Shown: in pieces, positions 9,413 to 17,717 of the stretch
Layout of the letters: every line of letters starts with the position of its first letter
Numbering within the stretch: the first letter of the stretch is position 1
Source of the DNA: Dehalococcoidia bacterium
GTDB taxonomy: Bacteria > Chloroflexota > Dehalococcoidia > Dehalococcoidales > W498
Reading direction: 5' to 3'
Length of the DNA: 64,000 nucleotides
Assembly: GCA_011170285.1 (NCBI GenBank)
Contig: DUEE01000003.1
Span: 1-64,000 of the forward strand
The notes under the pieces: model-generated
What the model was told of the DNA's origin: nothing
The model's database searches: none
The model's input: only the letters and a program-made list of their open reading frames with translations
Program-made: the position numbers and the translations under genes

Positions 9413-10095
9413 GCATCACCGTGCTCCTGGCCGACGACCACGCCGTGCTTCGCGATGGACTGCGGCTCTTGCTTGAGGCGCAGCACGATATCAAAGTGAT
9501 TGCCGATGTAGCAAACGGTCGTGACGCAGTGCGTCAGGTGGCGCAGCTCTGCCCAGACATAGTGATAATGGACATTGCCATGCCCGAATTGAACGGCATC
9601 GAGGCGACACGGCAAATCCACGAAGTCTGCCCATCGGCCCAGGTCATTATCCTTTCCATATACTCCACAAGTGAACACATCTTTCAAGCGCTGCAAGTCG
9701 GAGCGCGCGGCTACTTGCTAAAAGAATCAGCCGGAATTGAGGTGGTCAACGCTGTTCGCGCTGTCCATGCTGGCCAACGCTACCTGAGCCAGAAGATTTC
9801 GGATAGTGTTGTTAACGAGTACATACTGCAACGCAAGGTAGTCGAAGTGAAAAGTCCACTGGCATACCTAAGTCCGCGCGAGCGGGAAATCTTGCAACTC
9901 GTAGTTACGGGCAAATCCAGTGCAGATATCGCTAAAGTCCTGTACCTATCCTCTAAGACCGTGGAGACCTACCGTAGCCGCCTGATGAAAAAACTAGAGG
10001 TCAGCGATATACCCGGTCTGGTTAAGTTCGCCATCCAGCACGGTTTGACCCCACTGGAACCGCAAGTTCCTCCATCTGCTAATAGCACTATCTAA
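9409..10095 (+). CDS. NarL/FixJ-type response regulator, apparent ATA start
   Basis: About 228 residues: receiver domain with acidic pocket (LLADDH), phospho-acceptor aspartate (IVIMDIAMPELNG) and lysine (YLLKESAG), then a LuxR-type helix-turn-helix (LSPREREILQLV ... SSKTVETYRSRLMKKL). It should bind DNA after phosphorylation by the preceding kinase. Homologues begin (M)SITVLLADDH, which here corresponds to ATA AGC ATC ACC; ATA overlaps the kinase stop codon as ATAA. This looks like an ancestral ATGA overlap in which G became A, keeping the stop but turning ATG into ATA. A GTG start at 9421 is possible but lacks correct spacing and would delete the first beta strand's start. Confidence 0.85.
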   Translation: MSITVLLADDHAVLRDGLRLLLEAQHDIKVIADVANGRDAVRQVAQLCPDIVIMDIAMPELNGIEATRQIHEVCPSAQVIILSIYSTSEHIFQALQVGARGYLLKESAGIEVVNAVRAVHAGQRYLSQKISDSVVNEYILQRKVVEVKSPLAYLSPREREILQLVVTGKSSADIAKVLYLSSKTVETYRSRLMKKLEVSDIPGLVKFAIQHGLTPLEPQVPPSANSTI

Positions 10096-10288
10096 GAGGC
10101 GCCCCGCATCCTGAAGTCCGTGTCCTGGAAGCCTCCTCTAGAAACTACCGAACTGTTAAACTTTCCCCACATCAAGAGTCAAGCTCTCCTGACAAACAGG
10201 TATTACTGTTCCCTGTTAGTATTTGCGTTAAGTACAAGTAACGTTGAATACGATACTCACATCATGTGGGAGACAGGGAAGGGGCAGC

Positions 10289-10678
10289 TTGATAAATCCG
10301 GTAATTCTAATCGTCGAGGATAACAATAGCGTGCGTAAATCACTGCGCCAGTGGCTGGAAGGAGCTTTTCCCAAATATCAATTCATTGAGGCAGCCACTG
10401 GGGAGCAAGCTATCGCTATTACGCAAGAGCAAGCACCCTGTGCTGTTATCATGGACATCCGCCTGCCCGGGATGAACGGTATTGAGACGACAAGACACAT
10501 AAAGGCCACCATGCCAACCACGCAGGTTGTGATATTGACCATTCATGAAGAAAAAGCCTTTCGCAATGATGCAGCATCGGCTGGAGCAAGCGCCTACGTG
10601 CCGAAACGAATAATGCGGAAGAAACTCCTGCCTGCGCTTGCGGCAGTGCTGGCAGCTCAGGAGAAAGCGGAAAACTAA
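10289..10678 (+). CDS. Stand-alone receiver-domain protein
   Basis: About 129 residues forming only a response-regulator receiver: acidic pair (LIVEDN), phospho-acceptor aspartate (VIMDIRLPGMNG), conserved threonine (ILTIHEE) and lysine (VPKRIM). There is no output domain. The TTG at 10289 is preferred, preceded by GGGAAGGGG, since an upstream ATG at 10244 adds 15 unconserved residues. It follows the NarL-type pair and may compete for or relay phosphate from the same kinase. Confidence 0.75.
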   Translation: MINPVILIVEDNNSVRKSLRQWLEGAFPKYQFIEAATGEQAIAITQEQAPCAVIMDIRLPGMNGIETTRHIKATMPTTQVVILTIHEEKAFRNDAASAGASAYVPKRIMRKKLLPALAAVLAAQEKAEN

Positions 10679-10697
10679 AGTCTTAAAGGAGAGGGCA

Positions 10698-11432
10698 ATG
10701 AAAAAAGCAATAATGGCAGTATTGGTGGTGGTACTCTTAATAATGGGATTGGTGACCGGTTGCACGGGAATTAAGGTTATAGGCTCCGGGGACCTGATAA
10801 CTAAAACGTTTGATTTTAGTGATTTTACCGGGATTAAAGCGGAAAATGGCATGCATGTGGAACTGACCAAGTCCGGTACTTTTAGCGTAGAGGTAATAGC
10901 CGATGATAACGTGATGGAACATATTCAGGTCAGCAAATCGGGTAACACGTTGAGGATTAGACCGAAGGCGAATGCCGCCTTTCGTTCGGCAACCCTGACA
11001 GCCAAGATTACTATGCCCGATCTCTACAAATTAGAATTATCTGGTGGTTCTCATGCCAGTTTTTCCGGTTTTGACACATCACACGACCTGTCGGTTAGGC
11101 TCTCCGGCGGAAGTCACTTGAGCGAGCCTTCAATTCCAGGTGATATATCAGCAGGAAATGCTGACTTTAATCTGTCGGGGGGCAGTCACGTTAATCTTTC
11201 CGGCTCGGCTGATGGCCTCAAAGTCAAATGTTCGGGCGGTAGCCATATAGATCTAGAGGGCTTCTCTGTAAACAATGCTGATATCAATCTCAGCGGCGGC
11301 AGCCATGCCACCGTCAATGTAGACGGTACTTTAGACGCTAAACTTAGCGGAGGTTCAAGAGTTTTTTGTGTTGGTGAGCCTACCATGGGCGAAATTGATA
11401 TGGACTGGGACTCAGACATAATACAAAAATAA
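10698..11432 (+). CDS. GIN-domain (DUF2807) lipoprotein with repeated SGGSH turns
   Basis: A 244-residue exported protein. The signal peptide ends in a lipobox (GLVTGC), so it should be membrane-anchored outside the cytoplasm. The mature part is a DUF2807 (putative auto-transporter adhesin head, GIN) beta-solenoid. Five in-register coils carry SGGSH and a sixth SGGSR, spaced about 20 residues, which would stack histidines along one face. Two paralogs at 12874 and 21695 have SGAS instead. AAGGAG lies 7 bases before ATG 10698. It follows the two-component genes by 20 bases and may be regulated by them. Confidence 0.82.
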   Translation: MKKAIMAVLVVVLLIMGLVTGCTGIKVIGSGDLITKTFDFSDFTGIKAENGMHVELTKSGTFSVEVIADDNVMEHIQVSKSGNTLRIRPKANAAFRSATLTAKITMPDLYKLELSGGSHASFSGFDTSHDLSVRLSGGSHLSEPSIPGDISAGNADFNLSGGSHVNLSGSADGLKVKCSGGSHIDLEGFSVNNADINLSGGSHATVNVDGTLDAKLSGGSRVFCVGEPTMGEIDMDWDSDIIQK

Positions 11433-11459
11433 GATAATAAACTGATTTGGAGAAACAAG

Positions 11460-12365
11460 ATGGGAAAAACACTCTATATAGTTGGAATGGCTATAGCGTT
11501 GTTAGCTGTTGGACTTTGCGGATGCGGTGGGGATGAGATCCCGGTAATGGAAGTGACAGGACCACAGTTCGAGACAATTACATTTCAGAATGGTGACATC
11601 ACGCTTGCCGGGACTCTCGACCTTCCCGCAGGTGAAGGTCCGTTCCCTGCCATCGTAACTATTCATGGCTCCCCACCCCTGACGCGTAATGATTGGTATA
11701 ATCTGTACATCAGCCATTTCTTTGTACAGCATGGATTTGCCGTTTTAAGGTACGATAAAAGAGGAGCCGGTGAATCTACCGGAAAGTATCCAGAAGTAGG
11801 AACCGAAACCAGTGGAGTTAACATCGACATCCTGGCTGACGATGCGCTTGCCGGCGTTAAATTCCTGAAAAATCATGACCTTATTGACCCGAATATGATA
11901 GGCGTGGCAGGTTTTAGCCAGGGAGGCTGGATTGCTCCACATGCTGCTTCAAAGTCGCCTGATGTTGCCTTCGCGATTGCATTGTCCGGGCCGACCTGTT
12001 CGATAGGTCAGGAGATTTATTATAGTGACTTGGTCGAAGGTGATAATAGGAAAGTAAAAGAAATCTCACTGACAGATGCTTCAGATATGGCGCGTGATTA
12101 CACGGGACCTCACGGTTTTGATCCTTTACCTTCGTTACAGAAAACCGATGTCCCCTGCTTGTGGGTACTTGGTGAAAAGGACAGCAGCATACCCGTACCG
12201 CTCACTGTAGAGATTCTGGATTCCTTAGTTACCGATCACGGTAAAGATTTCGGCTATGTCATCTATCCAAATGCGAATCATGGACTAGTAGACGAAGATA
12301 CTGGTGCTTATTACCCTTTCTTACTTGATACGTTTAACTGGCTGAATGAAAAATTTGGAGATTGA
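11460..12365 (+). CDS. Alpha/beta hydrolase lipoprotein
   Basis: A 301-residue lipoprotein (lipobox GLCGC) followed by an alpha/beta-hydrolase domain: oxyanion region TIHGSPP, RYDKRGAGES, nucleophile elbow GFSQGG, acid region LGEKDSS and catalytic histidine in NANHGL. Probably an esterase or acyl hydrolase acting outside the cytoplasmic membrane; substrate unknown. It lies 27 bases after the GIN-domain lipoprotein, likely in one transcript. Confidence 0.8.
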   Translation: MGKTLYIVGMAIALLAVGLCGCGGDEIPVMEVTGPQFETITFQNGDITLAGTLDLPAGEGPFPAIVTIHGSPPLTRNDWYNLYISHFFVQHGFAVLRYDKRGAGESTGKYPEVGTETSGVNIDILADDALAGVKFLKNHDLIDPNMIGVAGFSQGGWIAPHAASKSPDVAFAIALSGPTCSIGQEIYYSDLVEGDNRKVKEISLTDASDMARDYTGPHGFDPLPSLQKTDVPCLWVLGEKDSSIPVPLTVEILDSLVTDHGKDFGYVIYPNANHGLVDEDTGAYYPFLLDTFNWLNEKFGD

Positions 12366-12462
12366 ATGAGAAGTTATACCGTAAAGAAGTCATAATAAAA
12401 CCACTAGCAGCGTGTTTCAACTGAGTAAGAGCAACCGTAGTTATGAAAGAGAGGTAAGAACC

Positions 12463-12831
12463 ATGAAAAGACCAGACTTATTGGTGCTAGTAGCCATTTG
12501 GGCATTCTTAAGTGCTTTCTTGTACCTTATCGGTATAGCTGGTATCGCCATTTTTGCTTTACCTGAAGCTCTAGGCTTTGGGTGGGGGCCGGCTAACATT
12601 GGTGGTATCTTTGGTATGAGCATCGGGATGTTTGTGCTTCTGTGCGGTGCCGGATTATCCCTGGCTGGCGGTATAGGAATACTTCAGGCAAAAAGCTGGG
12701 GTAGAATTATTGGCATTGTTATTGCTGTACTTAGCCTTTTTTGGATTCCAGTAGGCACCGTTCTCGGGGTACTCGTATTGATTTATCTGGCAAAACCTGA
12801 AGTAAGAGAGTATTTCGAAGGCAGTAACTAA
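12463..12831 (+). CDS. Small integral membrane protein
   Basis: About 122 residues with four hydrophobic segments and little else; not assigned to a named family. The ATG at 12463 is preceded by AGAGAGGTAAG, which decides it over an upstream in-frame ATG at 12412. It belongs to the envelope-protein cluster and may be co-transcribed with the GIN-domain gene that follows. Confidence 0.6.
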   Translation: MKRPDLLVLVAIWAFLSAFLYLIGIAGIAIFALPEALGFGWGPANIGGIFGMSIGMFVLLCGAGLSLAGGIGILQAKSWGRIIGIVIAVLSLFWIPVGTVLGVLVLIYLAKPEVREYFEGSN

Positions 12832-12873
12832 TACTATTTCCATTTTAACAACTAGGCAGCAAAGGAGGTATCT

Positions 12874-13650
12874 ATGAAGAAACTAATAGCGGCAGTACTG
12901 GTGGCGGTACTTTTAACCTCGGGACTGGTGGGGGGCTGTGGTAGCATATTGAAAGGCTCGGGAGACCTGGAGACCAAGCAGTTCGATTTTAGTGATTTTA
13001 CAAAGGTTGATATCAGCAGTGCTTTTAAGTTTGAGGTTATCAAATCCGATTCGTACGATATCAGTATTACTGCGGATGATAATCTATTTGAACATATCCT
13101 AGTTTTCAAAGAGGGCGATACGTTAAAGATAGGGCTTAAAACAATATCCATTCGATGGCCTGCAACCTTGAAAGCTAAAGTCGCCATGCCCCAGCTACGC
13201 GGTGTGGAGCTTTCCGGGGCGACACGGGGTACTGTTTACGGCTTCAGTTCCACGGAGAATCTTGACATTGAAGTGTCAGGAGCAAGCTCCCTGGACTTGG
13301 TGGACATCTCGGCTGGCGATACTAAGTTTGACGTCTCTGGGGCAAGCAAGGTTACCGGTAACATAACAGCTGGTGATGCGGACTTTGACCTGTCTGGAGC
13401 TAGTACCATTCAGTTGGAGGGCTCGGCCAGCGACATATTAGTCGATGCTGATGGCGCCAGTCGTGTTAAACTCACCGGTTTCACGGTTAATAATGCCGAT
13501 GTCAATCTCGGTGGTGCCAGCACTGGTACGGTAAACCTCAGTGGCAAACTGGATGCTGACCTCAGTGGTGCCTCAAAACTTAGTTACATTGGTGAGCCCA
13601 CCATGGGGGACATCAATACATCTGGTGCGTCTACACTTAGTAAGAGATAA
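12874..13650 (+). CDS. GIN-domain (DUF2807) lipoprotein, SGAS type
   Basis: A 258-residue paralog of the 10698 and 21695 proteins. The signal peptide ends in a lipobox (LVGGC); the mature domain is a beta-solenoid with SGAS/SGAT/GGAS turns about every 20 residues where the 10698 paralog has SGGSH. AAAGGAGG precedes the ATG. Similarity to the 21695 copy continues about 40 bases past the stop codon, so the two arose by a recent duplication larger than the reading frame. Probable surface or adhesion role is inferred from the domain name only. Confidence 0.82.
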   Translation: MKKLIAAVLVAVLLTSGLVGGCGSILKGSGDLETKQFDFSDFTKVDISSAFKFEVIKSDSYDISITADDNLFEHILVFKEGDTLKIGLKTISIRWPATLKAKVAMPQLRGVELSGATRGTVYGFSSTENLDIEVSGASSLDLVDISAGDTKFDVSGASKVTGNITAGDADFDLSGASTIQLEGSASDILVDADGASRVKLTGFTVNNADVNLGGASTGTVNLSGKLDADLSGASKLSYIGEPTMGDINTSGASTLSKR

Positions 13651-13805
13651 GAAACTTCGCTTCCTATTAGAAATGAGGCTGAAGAAGAAATAAAAGGTTG
13701 CATGAATATAGCATATTGAATAATGGTACACAAAATGGAGCCTTGATAGACAAATAAATACGTTGACTATCCGTATATAGGGAAATCTATACAGGAGGCA
13801 TCGAA

Positions 13806-14096
13806 ATGACAACCGGTACAAGTGAAGAACACATCTATGAAGAGGCAAGAAAGAGGGTTAAGGCAAAGAGAGGCTTCTGGGGTAACTTAATCTTCTACGC
13901 AGTGGTGAACATCATATGCTTTTTAGTATGGGCGCTTGGTGACAGAGGTTATCCCTGGTTCCTCTGGGTTCTGGGCCCCTGGGGTATTCTTATTATATTG
14001 CCCCATTATTTGCGTGTATTTGTCTTTGAAGGTGGAAAATCAGAGAGGAGAGCAATAGAACAGGAAGCGGAGCGCATAAGGAAAGAGCAGGGTTAG
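13806..14096 (+). CDS. 2TM-domain membrane protein
   Basis: A 96-residue protein with a charged N-terminus (EEARKRVKAKRGF), two transmembrane helices separated by a short turn (DRGYPWF), and a charged C-terminal helix. This matches the 2TM domain family, often found alone or attached to histidine kinases and regulators. Function is unknown. AGGAGG lies 8 bases before the ATG. Confidence 0.7.
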   Translation: MTTGTSEEHIYEEARKRVKAKRGFWGNLIFYAVVNIICFLVWALGDRGYPWFLWVLGPWGILIILPHYLRVFVFEGGKSERRAIEQEAERIRKEQG

Positions 14097-14161
14097 CCAT
14101 AACGTCTTTTATATATAACTGGGTAAAAAGCGTAAATAGCGTTAAGACGGAGGTGACTCAC

Positions 14162-14347
14162 ATGTCAACAAATGCTAAACGGGCCATTGTTGGTCTGATC
14201 GGTGGACTGGGATTCATTTTTCTTCTAGCAGGTGCGATCGGACACGTATATGCTACTACCACCGGTGTTATTATCATGTTTGGCTGCTGGTTGGTAGCTG
14301 GAGTACTGGCAAAATTTTGGGGACTTAAGAAGGAAAAACCGGAGTAA
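14162..14347 (+). CDS. Small two-helix membrane protein (NAKRAIV type, copy 1)
   Basis: 61 residues beginning MSTNAKRAIVGLI and ending in FWGLKKEKPE, with two hydrophobic helices. A paralog at 21360 has the same beginning (NAKRAIVWL) and end (WGLKKKEGE). The family is not known to me. GGAGGTGA lies 6 bases before the ATG, a strong site shared by both copies. It sits between the 2TM gene and another membrane-protein gene. Confidence 0.65.
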   Translation: MSTNAKRAIVGLIGGLGFIFLLAGAIGHVYATTTGVIIMFGCWLVAGVLAKFWGLKKEKPE

Positions 14348-14356
14348 GGTGAGACA

Positions 14357-14746
14357 ATGAATGTAGCACGAACTATCTTTGGGATAATTTTTCTTCTTGG
14401 AGCTTTAGCCAATATTTTACTGGCTTCGATAAACGGCGTAGAGAGCTACCACGCTTTTGCCGACGAGACCTTTTTCCCCTGGTACCTGGACGCCTGGAAA
14501 ACGATAGTAGTAACCTACATGCTTTTATTTATCGTACTCACTGTAGCCTATGAGATTACCACGGGGCTCTTATTCATTATCAACAGGAAATATATGAAGA
14601 TAGCCTTAATCATGGGTATCATTTTCTGCCTGGGGACAACGCCCGTAATGATTCAGGCAATATATACCAACGTACCTTTAGCCCTGATACAGGGATTTCT
14701 GCTCTGGAAGGAATTCCGCCGTGGTGTTGCTGTGCAGAGTGCCTGA
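14357..14746 (+). CDS. Hypothetical four-helix membrane protein
   Basis: 129 residues with four predicted transmembrane segments (FGIIFLLGALANILL, VVTYMLLFIVLTVAY, IALIMGIIFCLG and a final one). No family recognised. It starts 9 bases after the preceding small membrane gene, so the two are probably translated from one message. Confidence 0.6.
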   Translation: MNVARTIFGIIFLLGALANILLASINGVESYHAFADETFFPWYLDAWKTIVVTYMLLFIVLTVAYEITTGLLFIINRKYMKIALIMGIIFCLGTTPVMIQAIYTNVPLALIQGFLLWKEFRRGVAVQSA

Positions 14747-14778
14747 AAGAGTAAGCAATAATAACAGCTGGGGGTAAT

Positions 14779-15123
14779 ATGAAAGCAATTGTATACACAA
14801 AATACGGACCACCGGATGTTCTTGAACTAAAAGAGGTGGTCAAACCTATCCCCAAGGACAATGAAATACTGGTAAGAATAAACGCGACAACCGTAAACGC
14901 AGGGGATGTAAAAATGCGAAGTTTCACAGTCCCTCCCCTGTTCTGGTTCGCCGGGCGAATGGCTTTGGGTTGGACAAAACCAAAAAGAAATATACTGGGT
15001 ATGGCGCTGTCCGGGGAAGTGAGATCGGTTATCGATAGATCTTATCCACTGGAGCAGATTTCCGAGGCTCACAGCTATGCTGAGCAAGGCCATGCGAAGG
15101 GTAAAGTGGTGATAACTTTGTGA
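14779..15123 (+). pseudogene. Zinc-type alcohol dehydrogenase/quinone oxidoreductase remnant A (internal in-frame deletion)
   Basis: Residues 1-81 match the N-terminal GroES-like part of medium-chain dehydrogenases ([20 protein letters not shown] ... [11 protein letters not shown]) and then jump straight to the family's extreme C-terminus ([12 protein letters not shown] ... GKVVITL). The whole Rossmann NAD(P)H-binding domain, roughly 200 residues, is missing, yet the frame is kept. A ribosome binding site (GGGGG) precedes the ATG. Three other differently broken copies lie at 16055, 17718 and 20782. It could still make a short protein, but not a normal oxidoreductase. Confidence 0.75.
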
Positions 15124-15149
15124 GATCCAAATAGATAAAGGAGAAGAAC

Positions 15150-16013
15150 ATGGCAACAGATAGAACTGACCAAACAATCAAGCTAAAAGACGGGCGATTA
15201 CTGGGATACGCTGAATACGGCAATCCAGATGGCAAGCCCGTCTTTTACTTTCACGGCTTTCCCAGTTCGCGGATTGATTGGGTGCTCTTTGATACTGATG
15301 GGATCGCCGCACGACTTAATGCCCGCATCATTGCAGCTGATCGTCCCGGCTATGGTCTTTCCGATTTCAAGCGTAGTCGAAAAATCTTGGATTGGCCAGA
15401 TGATGTAATCGAGTTGGCTGACACCCTGCAATTGGGCCGGTTTTCCGTGCTGGGAATTTCGGGGGGTGGACCATATGCACTGGCATGTGCCCATAGGATT
15501 CCCGACCGCCTATCCACAGCCGCCATAGTATGCGGTATGGGGCCCTCCGAGGCGCCAGGAGCCAAGGATGGAACAGCTATGTTGCTCCCCGGTAAGTCCA
15601 CCTTGACGAGGAAATTACTTTTAATACTGATGGCCATGGGCTTTCACCGCAATCCAGATCGCTTCTTATCAAAGATGAAAGACACAGTAGCCGATCCAGA
15701 CAAGTTGCTGATGGATCAAACTAAGTTTGTGCAAGCGTTCACAAATAGTATGCTAGAGGCGTTTAAGATGGGAACTCGAGGTGCATCTTGGGATGCGGTA
15801 CTCTATAAACGTCCATGGGGATACCAGTTACATGACATTTCTATGCAACTACACCTCTGGCATGGGGAGTTGGATACCCAGGTCCCCGTATCTGTAGGAC
15901 AATATGTAGCCAATACTGTCCCAGACTGTAGGGCCAAGTTCCTCCCAAACGAAGCCCATCTTTCCCTAGCTCACAACTATATAGAAGAGATTCTAAACAT
16001 TCTGGTTGCCTGA
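15150..16013 (+). CDS. Alpha/beta hydrolase
   Basis: 287 residues without a signal peptide, so cytoplasmic. Classical fold motifs: FYFHGFPSSR (oxyanion), AADRPGYGLSD, nucleophile elbow GISGGGPYA, acid region HGELDTQVP and histidine in EAHLSLA. Likely an esterase, lipase or C-C hydrolase of unknown substrate. AAGGAGAAG lies 5 bases before the ATG. Not closely similar to the lipoprotein hydrolase at 11460. Confidence 0.82.
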   Translation: MATDRTDQTIKLKDGRLLGYAEYGNPDGKPVFYFHGFPSSRIDWVLFDTDGIAARLNARIIAADRPGYGLSDFKRSRKILDWPDDVIELADTLQLGRFSVLGISGGGPYALACAHRIPDRLSTAAIVCGMGPSEAPGAKDGTAMLLPGKSTLTRKLLLILMAMGFHRNPDRFLSKMKDTVADPDKLLMDQTKFVQAFTNSMLEAFKMGTRGASWDAVLYKRPWGYQLHDISMQLHLWHGELDTQVPVSVGQYVANTVPDCRAKFLPNEAHLSLAHNYIEEILNILVA

Positions 16014-16054
16014 ACATAGAACCAGTGTACTAAACTTAAAAGGGAGATACTATT

Positions 16055-16093
16055 ATGAAAGCAATTGTATACACAAAATATGGGCTAAGATGA
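16055..16093 (+). pseudogene. Dehydrogenase remnant B: ten-residue N-terminal stub
   Basis: ATG 16055 opens [10 protein letters not shown], identical to the start of the dehydrogenase copies at 14779 and 20782, with an AAAGGGAGAT ribosome binding region. It then diverges and stops after 12 codons. In another frame the following bases read MIYEPNYLRFFQARFEKIK and stop at 16148, looking like the C-terminal tail of an unrelated gene. So two gene fragments have been joined by a deletion here. Confidence 0.65.
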
Positions 16094-16165
16094 TCTATGA
16101 ACCCAATTACTTACGTTTCTTCCAAGCGCGTTTTGAAAAGATAAAGTAACTTGAGGAGGGAAACA

Positions 16166-16471
16166 ATGACAAAGAAGCGCCTGCTCCTGGTATCTATAGC
16201 AATCCTGGCTATATTCCTGCTGGCCGGCTGCGCTGCCGGCACCAATCCAACAGTAGGCATCCCCGACGTAGACGGTAAAAGTGTCGGCTTCTGGTCGGGC
16301 TTGTGGCACGGTGTTATTTCACCTATTACCTTTATTATTTCTCTGTTTTCCGACAATGTTAACATCTATGAGGTGTATAACAGCGGCAATTGGTACGACT
16401 TCGGTTTCATGTTCGGTGTCTGCCTTATCTTCAGCGGTGGGGCGTACGGGGCGAAGCGGAAATCTAAATAA
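16166..16471 (+). CDS. Small lipoprotein with C-terminal membrane segment
   Basis: 101 residues: signal peptide with lipobox (LLAGC), then VGFWSGLWHG, a hydrophobic segment (ISPITFIISLF), the IYEVYNSGNWYDFGF region and a final hydrophobic helix ending in basic residues. The GFWxGLWHG and WYDFGF pattern recurs in small proteins of several bacterial phyla, but I know no function. GAGGAGGG lies 5 bases before ATG 16166, which decides the start. Confidence 0.7.
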   Translation: MTKKRLLLVSIAILAIFLLAGCAAGTNPTVGIPDVDGKSVGFWSGLWHGVISPITFIISLFSDNVNIYEVYNSGNWYDFGFMFGVCLIFSGGAYGAKRKSK

Positions 16472-16588
16472 GTACCATTAGTAATAACTGTGGAGCACAA
16501 TAACAAAACCTAACAAAGCTTGGTCGTTAGGTTGCCATTACTAGAAGATACAATATCTGGAAAACGATAAGCAGAAAGGAGGGACACT

Positions 16589-16639
16589 ATGACAAAGGAA
16601 AAATTCTTTAACGTGCAGGGTTTAGTGACACTCCAGTAA
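16589..16639 (+). pseudogene. 16-codon gene stub with a strong ribosome binding site
   Basis: AAAGGAGGG lies 6 bases before an ATG that opens MTKEKFFNVQGLVTLQ and then stops. The good translation signal and abrupt end suggest the 5' remnant of a gene whose remainder was deleted; a functional small peptide cannot be excluded. Confidence 0.35.
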
Positions 16640-16716
16640 AGGCATTAACAAACCTTGCTCCAGTGTTATAAGTTTACCCATTCACATTATTCAAATTTGG
16701 TTAGGAGAAGGAAACA

Positions 16717-17712
16717 ATGAAAAAGAAGCTACTATTAATCCCGCTGGCGTTGTTGTTAGCCCTCAGCCTGGTGGCTATCGGCTGTCTGGCAACGCCAACA
16801 CCACCGTCACCTCCAGCCCGGGCGATTGACGCTATTGTCTCCACCCAGTGGTTAGAGGATAACATTGATAATCTAGACCTGGTTATACTTGATGTCAGGG
16901 AGCCCGACTACTATACAGCCGGCCATATTCCCGGTTCAGTAAATGTCCCCGCCTTTCCCAACTGGATGGTAAATCTCTTCGGAGAAGAATGGCCCTGGAT
17001 GGAACTGCCCGAAGATGAGGCTCTGTTTACTACTATTGGCAACGCGGGGATAACCGCCGATTCCACGGTGGTTGTTATTGCTAGAACAGTTGATTCACCG
17101 TCATCAGGACCGGCCCCCAGTGGCGTCACTTTTGCTAATAGGGTTACCATTACGCTCATATATGCCGGGGTTGAACACGTGGCTATGCTTGATGGAGGAT
17201 ACGACCTGTGGGCAGTAGAGGAAAGAGCTATATCTACTGAACCCGTTACGCCAACCGCAGTAACATACACTGGAGTAGTAGATGAGACAATTTTTGTTTC
17301 CAAGGACTACGTTGAAGATAAGGTTGGGAAATCAATCTTGGTAGACGCTACAGAGCCTGACGTTTACTTTGGTATAGAACAGTGGGCGGGGGCGGTAAGA
17401 GCCGGTCATATACCAACTGCTAAAGATTTGCCCGCTCCCTGGTTCTGGGCTACTACAGTGGATGAAGCCGGAGTAACAACTTATATAACCTGGAAGGATA
17501 CCAGCACAATCAGGGAAATGGCCATTACTGTACTTGGTGAAGACGGGGACGAAGAGATCATTGTCTATTGTGGTGTTGGGGGGTATGCCAGCCCATTGTG
17601 GTATGTGCTGACACAGGTGGTTGGATATAGGAATGTAAAGTTTTATGACGGCAGTATGCAGGAATGGTCAGCAGATCCGAGTAAAGATGTAATCAAATAT
17701 AAGTACGAGTAA
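16717..17712 (+). CDS. Two-domain rhodanese-like lipoprotein
   Basis: 331 residues. Signal peptide with lipobox (VAIGC), then two rhodanese domains (about 40-180 and 195-325). The C-terminal domain has the persulfide-forming cysteine in [10 protein letters not shown]; the N-terminal domain has ARTVDS at that place and is probably inactive, the usual arrangement in thiosulfate sulfurtransferases. Both domains carry the GHIPGS/GHIPTA signature. Acting outside the membrane, it may handle thiosulfate or sulfide-derived sulfur. The gene ends directly against a 5'-truncated dehydrogenase fragment, so its neighbourhood was rearranged. Confidence 0.82.
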   Translation: MKKKLLLIPLALLLALSLVAIGCLATPTPPSPPARAIDAIVSTQWLEDNIDNLDLVILDVREPDYYTAGHIPGSVNVPAFPNWMVNLFGEEWPWMELPEDEALFTTIGNAGITADSTVVVIARTVDSPSSGPAPSGVTFANRVTITLIYAGVEHVAMLDGGYDLWAVEERAISTEPVTPTAVTYTGVVDETIFVSKDYVEDKVGKSILVDATEPDVYFGIEQWAGAVRAGHIPTAKDLPAPWFWATTVDEAGVTTYITWKDTSTIREMAITVLGEDGDEEIIVYCGVGGYASPLWYVLTQVVGYRNVKFYDGSMQEWSADPSKDVIKYKYE

Positions 17713-17717
17713 GAGTA

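Noticed and set aside
16281-16481. Second-frame reading inside the small lipoprotein gene
   Set aside because: Overlaps the well-supported lipoprotein frame and has no ribosome binding site or recognised sequence.
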